A stretch of DNA of 64,000 nucleotides from an uncultured Acidobacteriota bacterium (lineage in GTDB: Bacteria > Acidobacteriota > UBA6911 > CAINFC01). Below are positions 58,403-64,000 of the stretch, one piece after another. The notes beneath the pieces are model-generated. The model was not told the origin of the DNA. It saw only the letters and a program-made list of their open reading frames with translations, and ran no database searches. Within the stretch, counting starts at the first letter, position 1; the number at the start of each line of letters is the position of its first letter. The translations under genes and the position numbers were made by a program. The stretch covers positions 50,257 through 114,256 of the forward strand of contig CAINFC010000275.1 in the NCBI GenBank assembly GCA_903847975.1. Reading direction: 5' to 3'.

Positions 58403-60763
58403 TCACCTTTGTCCATCCTTTCTTTCCTGCCCGGGTTCCAGGATCAGCTTCTGCCGGGCGGCGGCCTCGATTTTCGACCGGCTGAAAAGCAGGGGGAAAT
58501 AACGGCCTTCGGCCCAGAGCGGGAGCAGGTCGCCGTAATGCGGGCTGCCCGGCTGTCCGGACTGTCCGGGAACGTTCGTGGCGACGGACCGATCCCAGTC
58601 CGCCAGGTCCAGGATCTCCCGGAACGAAGCGCCGTGGTTTTGCTGAAAATCCGGCCCTCCGGTGGCGCACACCGTGAAAGCGTCCCCTCCGCGCTCCACC
58701 GAAGGCAGATCAAGCAGGGATCGGCGTTCCGCATCGGTGGAGAGCGGGTGCTGGAAAAGGGCCCGGTGCAGCGATCCCCAGCGCCACGCGGCCGCGTTGG
58801 CTCCCAGCTTCTTATGGGCTTTTGCCACGGCTTCCGCCAGCGTCCGCCACAGCAGGGCGTCGCGTCCGGCCGCCGCGTCCGGTCCGAACCAGCGCGCTTC
58901 TGCGGACCGCAGCGCCTCGATGGTCTTGCGGAAAGAAATTCCCGGACCGACCGCGGCCCAGGCTTTTTCGGGGATATGCGGCTGGAATATGGCCGGCGCC
59001 AGCAGGGGCCACCAGAATTCGTAAAGCGCCGCGGCCGCGGAATTGCGGCTCAGCCGGCCATCCCAGCCGCTCAGCCGATCGATATGCGGCCGCAGCTCCT
59101 CCGGAGGATTCCGGGCTTCAGCCAGAAGGGAGATCAGGGCGCGGGCGTGCAAGGAGACTTCATCGTGCTGCAGCTGCTGGAAATCCTCCGCCGTCCATTT
59201 CCGATGATCGACGCCGAGCACCTCCATGATGCGCTGAAAGCGCGTCGGTACATTCCACTCGTAGCCCAGTTCCCGGGGATATCCCGGCGGGAGAATATTG
59301 TGATTGGCGGTAGCGATCAGGCCGCCCGGGGGACGGAAGGTCTGCGGCAGCTCCTCGAGCGGCAGAAATCCTTGCCATTCATAGCGTCCGTCGCCGGGCA
59401 CCGGCAGCAGCCCGGCCCAGCTTTTGCCGTCCGGCCCGCGGCGCACCGGCATCAGGCCGGCGGCGGCCCAGCCGATATTCCCGTCGATATCGGCGTACAT
59501 CAGGTTTTCCGAAGGCACTTTCCAGCGCTTGAGGGCCTGCCGGAATTCCCCCCAGTTCCGGGCGCGGTTCAGAGACAGGGAGGCCAGGTAGCCCGCGGTT
59601 CCCGGCTCGCTGCCTACCCACCGCAGGGCGTAGGCGCGACGGCGCGCCGGGTCTTCGCGCAGGACCGGCCCGTGCACGGTGAATTTCAGCTCCAGGTCGC
59701 GCGGCCGGCTCTCTCCCTTGACCCGCAGCGGCTCATGCTCCACGCGCATGTCGCGCCAGCCGCCCTGCCAGCGGTACTGGTGCGGGTTGGCCGGATTGGT
59801 TTCCTCGACATACAGATCCTGCTGATCCATGCCGACAATGGTAAACCCGAACCCCACCCGTTCGTTGTGGCCTGCGGCCACGCCGGGCAGCGAGGGTTCG
59901 CCGGCGCCGATCACGTTCCAGCCGGGGGCGCAGAGATGGACCAGGTAGCGCAGGCTCGGCAGGGCGATCTGGCGGTGCGGATCGTTGGCCAGCAGCGGCT
60001 TTCCGGTGGCGCTGCGGGTGCCGTCCACCACCCAGTTGTTGCTTCCGTCCCGGGTGTTGGATCGCGAGGGGAACCGGATCGGGCCGGAAGCCCGGGTGGC
60101 CGCCCCCAGGATATCCGCGTCGAGTCCCGCCAGATCCAGCCCGGCGGGAATTACCAGGCTCTTTTGGGGATCGGTTTCCATCCATTCGTCCGCCAGCTGC
60201 TTTCCGAATTCGCGGGTCAGCGCAGCCCGCTTCAGCTCGCTGGCGGCGTTGCGCGTCATGACGTAGCCCGCCATCCGGGTCAGGCAGACGTCCGGCGTCC
60301 AGGGCTCCGGCGCATAGCCCTGCAGCTGGAACTCGATCGGCAGACGGTTCGATTCCCGCGCCAGGGCGATCTGCGCGTTCACGCCGCGCACGAACGATTC
60401 GATGATCCGCCGGGCATCGGGCGCATAGGAGGCGAATTCCCGATCCGGATCGCCGCGGTAGCGGAGCAGCCGGGCGAAACGGTCGCGCTCCACGGCGCTC
60501 TCGCCCAGGATTTCCGCCAGTTTCCCTTCCCCCTGCCTCCTCCAGAGGTCCATCTGCCAGAGGCGATCCTGGGCGGCCACAAACCCTTGGGCAAAAAAGA
60601 GGTCCTCCTGCGATTCGGCGAAAATATGGGCTATGCCCCACTCGTCGCGCAGAACCGTTACCTTCTGCTGCAGCCCGGACAATCGCAGGGTGCCCGAAGT
60701 CTGCGCCAGAACGCTTCGGGCCCGTTCGGCCAGATCTCCGGCCTGGATGGGCGGCAGCGCCAT
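58403..60763 (-). CDS. Penicillin acylase-family (Ntn-hydrolase) protein, start uncertain
   Basis: At least 786 residues from the ATG at 60763 ([11 protein letters not shown]). The frame continues 5' through a 250-base repeat, so the true N-terminus, probably a signal peptide (about [20 protein letters not shown]), has no standard start codon before the repeat and no ribosome site. [17 protein letters not shown] and [20 protein letters not shown] mark the alpha-chain region, and the nucleophile of the beta chain is Ser in [15 protein letters not shown], followed by ANDPHRQI and [15 protein letters not shown]. It hydrolyses amide bonds, substrate unknown (penicillins, acyl-homoserine lactones or other). 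Exported and self-cleaving by family rule. The repeat insertion may have displaced its promoter or changed its start. Confidence 0.85.
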   Translation of the reverse strand: MALPPIQAGDLAERARSVLAQTSGTLRLSGLQQKVTVLRDEWGIAHIFAESQEDLFFAQGFVAAQDRLWQMDLWRRQGEGKLAEILGESAVERDRFARLLRYRGDPDREFASYAPDARRIIESFVRGVNAQIALARESNRLPIEFQLQGYAPEPWTPDVCLTRMAGYVMTRNAASELKRAALTREFGKQLADEWMETDPQKSLVIPAGLDLAGLDADILGAATRASGPIRFPSRSNTRDGSNNWVVDGTRSATGKPLLANDPHRQIALPSLRYLVHLCAPGWNVIGAGEPSLPGVAAGHNERVGFGFTIVGMDQQDLYVEETNPANPHQYRWQGGWRDMRVEHEPLRVKGESRPRDLELKFTVHGPVLREDPARRRAYALRWVGSEPGTAGYLASLSLNRARNWGEFRQALKRWKVPSENLMYADIDGNIGWAAAGLMPVRRGPDGKSWAGLLPVPGDGRYEWQGFLPLEELPQTFRPPGGLIATANHNILPPGYPRELGYEWNVPTRFQRIMEVLGVDHRKWTAEDFQQLQHDEVSLHARALISLLAEARNPPEELRPHIDRLSGWDGRLSRNSAAAALYEFWWPLLAPAIFQPHIPEKAWAAVGPGISFRKTIEALRSAEARWFGPDAAAGRDALLWRTLAEAVAKAHKKLGANAAAWRWGSLHRALFQHPLSTDAERRSLLDLPSVERGGDAFTVCATGGPDFQQNHGASFREILDLADWDRSVATNVPGQSGQPGSPHYGDLLPLWAEGRYFPLLFSRSKIEAAARQKLILEPGQERKDGQR

Positions 60764-61085
60764 CCAGAGAATGAGGAAATAGAGTCCGGTGTCTTTGATG
60801 AAGGTGCGAAAAGCGGCAGGAACCCCAAAGGGGTTCCGGAACACAGCCCGGGGTTGCGCCGCAGGCGCTACCCCGGGGAGGCGGATCTGTTTTACATTCA
60901 GTCCGGAAAGGGCTGCGCAAACACCTTCTATTGCTGGGTTTAGCGCAACCCTTTCCGGGTTGTTGCCTCCGGGTATTCCTCCCCAGGGCAGGCGCGAGGC
61001 GCGCCAACCCTGGGCTGCGATCCGAAGCCCTGGCAGGGCTTTCACTTTTTGCGAAGCAATCATTTTTGTCTCCCAGGCAGGCGGA
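60764..61085. other. 322-base region between the Fe-S protein and the penicillin acylase gene
   Basis: Mostly repeat R2b (60807-61057). No promoter or ribosome site for the minus-strand acylase is visible in it. The preceding Fe-S gene ends at 61086. Confidence 0.6.
60807..61057. repeat. Dispersed 250-base repeat R2, copy b
   Basis: Matches copy a (23121-23370) through GGAACCCCAAAGGGGTTCC, CAGCCCGGGGTTGCGCC, GCTACCCCGGG, TTTAGCGCAACCCTTTCCGG-like and GTTGCCTCCGGGTATTCC segments. Its left end touches codons for the acylase signal region. GCGAAGC ends the repeat on the right. Confidence 0.85.
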
Positions 61086-61778
61086 TCAGCCTTCCGCGCT
61101 CTCTCGGCCGATCGTTGAAGGCTTTCCGTGCCGCTCGATATACTCGTCGATCCGGCGATGCCAGAGATCCGGATCGATGGTGGAAGGCGCAGTATCCTCC
61201 CCGAAGAGCAGATCCACCAGGTAACGGGGTTTCTTGCCGCCGTTCAGGACCGAGTTGGCACACGAAACGCAGTAAACCACAACGTTCTCCGCGGGCATTT
61301 CCGCGGTCCGCTTCTTCATCTGGATAATCAGTTCATCGGCCGCCAGCGTCCCGTAAAAGCGATCTCCGCAGCAGGTTCCCCGGGTCCGGGTCTTCTCCGG
61401 TTCGGCGCAACGGATGTTCATCCGCTGCATCAGCCGGCGCACCGCCTGGTGCACGCAATCCTTGTCCCGTGTGGGACAGGCATCGAGGATGGCCATCGTC
61501 TGGCCGCGGTAATCGGGGAAAGGAAAGCCGGTATCTTCGGAAAGCAGCTCCCACAGCGAAAGGGTTGTGGTCTGCCGGTAATCCTGGCCAAACCGCTTGT
61601 CACAGCCGGGACAGACGTTGATCACTTCCGCAGGGGCAGCCAGCGCAGGCTCATGATGGCAGCAGGTGAGGAGCATCTCCATCGGCCCGAAGCGGCGGTT
61701 TAAAAAAGAGTGCATCCTGTGGGCCAGTTCCGGGCGATACAGCATCAGCGCACAGCCGGGGGCAAACATGCGGTTCAT
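61086..61778 (-). CDS. Heterodisulfide-reductase-like CCG-domain iron-sulfur protein
   Basis: 230 residues, GAGGTGA upstream of the ATG. It has two Cys-rich modules of the CCG type: [16 protein letters not shown] and CPGCDKRF in the N-terminal half, then [10 protein letters not shown] and YCVSCANSV in the second. Such domains in HdrB, GlpC or LutA-like proteins hold or contact 4Fe-4S or zinc sites in electron-transfer complexes. Here it stands alone, without other Hdr or Lut genes within the window. It is shorter than the usual 300 residues of HdrB. No membrane or export signal. Confidence 0.82.
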   Translation of the reverse strand: MNRMFAPGCALMLYRPELAHRMHSFLNRRFGPMEMLLTCCHHEPALAAPAEVINVCPGCDKRFGQDYRQTTTLSLWELLSEDTGFPFPDYRGQTMAILDACPTRDKDCVHQAVRRLMQRMNIRCAEPEKTRTRGTCCGDRFYGTLAADELIIQMKKRTAEMPAENVVVYCVSCANSVLNGGKKPRYLVDLLFGEDTAPSTIDPDLWHRRIDEYIERHGKPSTIGRESAEG

Positions 61779-62240
61779 CGGGAATCACCTCGTTTTATCC
61801 GGAAAAGAGCTTGTACACCCCCTGCTTGCGGGAGTCCGCCGGGCGGATAGGGTTCCTGTGGTCGTAATACATCGCGGTAGTTTACTGAAAGACCACCCGG
61901 AATACAAGGGGTGCCGGTTGCCGGGCTCCGGAGAGCGCCCGGTAAACAGTCTGGAGCCCCCTCCGGATTCGCGACTGTTTCGCAATCGCAATCGCAATCG
62001 CTATCGCTATCGAAAACAAAGAACCCGATAGGATGCCCAACCTCGCCTATATCGCAAAAGGATCTTTTCGATTGCGATTACGATTGCGATAGCGATGGGG
62101 AAAGAAGTGGGACTATTTGCCGGGCCATCCCAAGAAAGGGTGTTCCTTTCTTCTATGACTGCGAACGGGATTGACACCCGGTTTGCGTGTCAGTAAAATC
62201 GCTCCATAACGGTTTTCCGGCTCTGGAGAAAGGAGAAGCC
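61779..62240. other. 462-base intergenic region with an inverted hexamer-repeat pair
   Basis: Between divergent genes. It contains (GCAATC)n-type repeats at 61978-62014 and their inverted form at 62064-62097. A promoter for the OmpA-family gene at 62241 likely lies in 62150-62230, but no clear box was identified. Confidence 0.6.
61978..62097. repeat. Inverted pair of hexamer (GCAATC/GATTGC) tandem arrays
   Basis: Left array CGCAATCGCAATCGCAATCG then CTATCGCTATCGAAAA. The right array, CTTTTCGATTGCGATTACG and ATTGCGATAGCGATGG, is its reverse complement with slight changes. Both begin or end at a TCGAAAA/TTTTCGA boundary. They can form a long stem across about 50 bases. Confidence 0.75.
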
Positions 62241-63581
62241 ATGAAGTCTATGTTCCGGGCTTTGCCGACGCTGCTGTGCGGCTGTTTATTTGCCCTGGTT
62301 TCTGCGGAAGCGATCGTCCTGGCTGCTGCGGAGGAAACGGAAATCCCCGGTGTGACCGCCGAGCTGGCCTACCTGCGGCAGGGAGCGGGCGTTCTTCACC
62401 TGGCCATCAAACTGACCAATACCACCGACAAGGTGGCCTCCTCCGGCAAGAAATACGAATACTCTTCCTTGCTGCTGGTGGACGACAAGGCGGGCAAAAA
62501 GCATGCCGTGCTCAAGGACGCCAATGGCTGCTTTCTGGCCGGTCCGTTTTCCGGCTACCATTACTGCTCACGGGATGGCGGCGCCTGGTGGCCCAAGATC
62601 CCACCCCGATCCGAGGTGGTGGTCTGGGCGATGTACAATGCCGTTCCGGCCGGAACGGTCCTCTCCGTGCACTCCCCGCAGATGTTCCCCTTCGAGAACG
62701 TCAAGGTGAGCGAATCCACCGCACCGGTGACCAGCGTCGGCAGCTCGGTGCCCCCGGTAAAAGGGGTCCTGGTTTCCGCCGACCGGGCTTCCGGTCAGCT
62801 GCGGGTGCGGCTTAAGCTGGTCAATCCGGAGCAGAGAAAGGGCGGCGAGGACACCGAATCGCTGCAGTACGAAAGCGCCTATGTGCTGGATCCGCAGAGC
62901 ATGCGCAAGTATCCGGTGCGGAAAGACCCGGCCGGGAAATACCTGGCCATGCCCATGTCGGATGACTCCGAGGGCGGACGGTACTGGTATTCCTACGTTC
63001 CGCCGGGAGGGCAGACCCTGATGAGCCTGAACTTTCAGCCGCCTCCCGATTCGGTGAAGAGCGTGGACATCGTCATTCCGGGCCTGGAGCCTTTCCAGAA
63101 CATTGCCCTTGCCGGGGAAGCCGGTGCGGCAGCCGCGGGGATTGCGGTGCGGGGCCAGACCCAAAGCCTGGAGGGCGCGCTGAAGGATCTGGGGGCGGAG
63201 GTTACCGAAAAGGAGATCAAGGTGCAGCTGCAGGCCGACCTGCTTTTCGATTTCGACAAGGCGGACATCAAGAAGGAAGCCGAGCCCTCCCTGGAGAAAG
63301 TGGTGACGGTGCTGAAGTCCTATCCCAATGCCAGGGTCCTGATCGAAGGGCATACCGACAGCAAGGGCAACGACGCCTACAACAAAACCCTTTCGGAAAA
63401 CCGCGCCGCCAATGTGGCCCGCTACATTCTCCAGAGGAGCGGAACTCCGGCCCAGAACGTGCAGACCCGCGGCTGGGGGAAAACCAAGCCGGTGGTACAC
63501 AATACCAGGCCGGACGGATCGGATGATCCGGAAGGACGGGCCAAAAACAGGCGCGTCGAGATTACCATTACCAAATCCTGA
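62241..63581 (+). CDS. OmpA-family exported protein
   Basis: 446 residues from ATG 62241, with AAAGGAG before it; a longer frame 5' has no ribosome site. Signal peptide about 1-29. A beta-rich N-terminal part (about 30-310) contains two repeats of an immunoglobulin-like domain (VLHLAIKLTNTTDKV, YEYSSLLLVDDKAGKKHAVL; and QLRVRLKLVNPEQ, QYESAYVLDPQSMRKYPV). The OmpA domain covers about 330-446 with LLFDFDKADIKKEAEPSLEK, VLIEGHTDSKGNDAYNKTLS and NRRVEI, containing the peptidoglycan-binding Asp and Arg positions. Likely an envelope-peptidoglycan linker. Confidence 0.88.
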   Translation: MKSMFRALPTLLCGCLFALVSAEAIVLAAAEETEIPGVTAELAYLRQGAGVLHLAIKLTNTTDKVASSGKKYEYSSLLLVDDKAGKKHAVLKDANGCFLAGPFSGYHYCSRDGGAWWPKIPPRSEVVVWAMYNAVPAGTVLSVHSPQMFPFENVKVSESTAPVTSVGSSVPPVKGVLVSADRASGQLRVRLKLVNPEQRKGGEDTESLQYESAYVLDPQSMRKYPVRKDPAGKYLAMPMSDDSEGGRYWYSYVPPGGQTLMSLNFQPPPDSVKSVDIVIPGLEPFQNIALAGEAGAAAAGIAVRGQTQSLEGALKDLGAEVTEKEIKVQLQADLLFDFDKADIKKEAEPSLEKVVTVLKSYPNARVLIEGHTDSKGNDAYNKTLSENRAANVARYILQRSGTPAQNVQTRGWGKTKPVVHNTRPDGSDDPEGRAKNRRVEITITKS

Positions 63582-63590
63582 TCGGACTCC

Positions 63591-63620
63591 TGCCGTCCGC
63601 AAAATCCGGCGGCAATTTTC
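63591..63620 (+). terminator. Probable terminator after the OmpA-family gene
   Basis: TGCCG-T-CCG and CGG-CGGCA pair around a short AT-rich loop, with one bulged base, followed by ATTTT. It lies ten bases after the stop. Confidence 0.5.
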
Positions 63621-63656
63621 ACGGCCGAAGGGAAGCCGGCCTACCTGGTGAGCAAG

Positions 63657-64000
63657 ATGCTTTACCGTCCACTCGGAAAAACAGGTCTTCGGCTGAGCGT
63701 CATCGGCATGGGAACCGCTCAGCTGCGGATGGTACCCGAGGCCCAGGCCCTGGCGACGCTGCGCAGAGGATTCCAGCTGGGAATCAACTGGGTGCACACC
63801 GCTCCGGACTACGGCGGCGCGGAAGTGCTTGTGGCCCGGGCCATAGCCGAGACCGGCCGGGACGACATCCGGGTCTTTTCCAGCTCGGCAGGGACCGTGG
63901 AGCACTTCGGCTGGACGTTCGAAAACACCTGCCGACTGCTCGGCAGGAAGCGGCTGGAGATATTCGGCATCTCCGGAATCGATTACTGCGAAGAGAGCGG
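63657..64000 (+). CDS. Aldo/keto reductase-family protein, 5' part only
   Basis: At least 114 residues, cut by the window end. The N-terminus MLYRPLGKTGLRLSVIGMGT matches the AKR fold start, followed by a helix (EAQALATLRRGFQLGI) and the active-site-region strand NWVHTAPDYGGAE. In the family the position of His in VHTAPDY is usually Asp (D-T-A-x-x-Y-G); if the alignment is right the catalytic Asp is replaced, while the Tyr remains. GTG three codons earlier (63648) is an alternative start. Such degenerate AKR proteins sometimes carry a C-terminal Fe-S domain, which cannot be seen here. Confidence 0.75.
   Translation, partial: MLYRPLGKTGLRLSVIGMGTAQLRMVPEAQALATLRRGFQLGINWVHTAPDYGGAEVLVARAIAETGRDDIRVFSSSAGTVEHFGWTFENTCRLLGRKRLEIFGISGIDYCEES

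Noticed and set aside
61978..62097. Hexamer tandem repeats considered as a CRISPR-like array
   Set aside because: Repeat unit is six bases with no unique spacers, and no cas genes are present.

Overview
The window looks like a chromosomal stretch from a GC-rich diderm bacterium. The best guess is Acidobacteriota. The reasons are a 1241-residue Oar-like TonB-dependent receptor with an N-terminal carboxypeptidase-regulatory domain, several Omp85-type and other outer-membrane barrels, lipoprotein and DUF4136/META/OmpA envelope proteins, and dispersed palindromic repeats between genes. The phylum call is inference. I found no rRNA, tRNA, phage, transposase or CRISPR array.

Layout. (1) 117-9245, plus strand: BON-domain protein, DUF3313-type lipoprotein, SUMF1-fold protein, DUF1622 and DUF2254 membrane proteins, a POTRA-less Omp85-type barrel, a cytoplasmic arylsulfatase and an outer-membrane protein often mis-named neuromedin U. 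(2) 17226-9270, minus strand, six tightly packed genes: membrane protein, barrel, secreted kinase-fold-like protein, NTT/ATP:ADP-type transporter, PAP2 phosphatase, and a dicarboxylate symporter fused to a solute-binding domain. (3) 17419-22685, plus: a large Gly/Trp/Tyr-rich exported protein, an LPKTG-ending exported protein and a GH13 enzyme. (4) 30460-23456, minus: MscS channel, PPK2, outer-membrane protein, GH63 enzyme. (5) 30921-31658, plus, a barrel protein. (6) 44326-31671, minus: OmpA-family protein, DUF4136 protein, META protein, small exported protein, a 2273-residue TamB-Omp85 single chain, and a GAF-PAS histidine kinase. (7) 44740-49134, regulators: a sensor-less sigma-54 activator, a receiver-only protein, a FixJ-type response regulator, plus two exported proteins. 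(8) 49314-58309, plus: a polysaccharide cluster of GH28 (chitobiase and PA14 modules), TonB receptor and heparinase II/III lyase. (9) 58403-64000: penicillin acylase-family protein, CCG-domain Fe-S protein, OmpA-family protein, and the start of an aldo/keto reductase.

Regions 1-7 read as one envelope/osmotic/stress network. Two regulatory layers are visible. Palindromes of the form TGGGACCTTGGTCCAA, resembling the mycobacterial DosR box, lie upstream of the divergent 17.2/17.4 kb units, the sigma-54 activator at 44740, and more weakly the 20.2 kb gene and the receiver-only gene. In the three best cases the -10-like hexamer sits at exactly the same distance from the palindrome centre. The second layer is a pair of homologous upstream modules (30.5 and 44.5 kb), each with a sigma-54-type TGGCA-N7-TGCCA element and a 37-base block about 100 bases upstream (29 of 37 identical). 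They would drive the MscS-PPK2-GH63 operon and the OmpA-to-TamB/Omp85 operon. The proposed cascade is two-component or DosR-like input, then the sigma-54 activator, then the envelope and osmotic operons.

Several families of intergenic palindromic repeats are present. One has three copies, each between codirectional plus-strand genes. Another has two copies, one of which overlies the 5' end of the penicillin acylase gene and makes its start uncertain.
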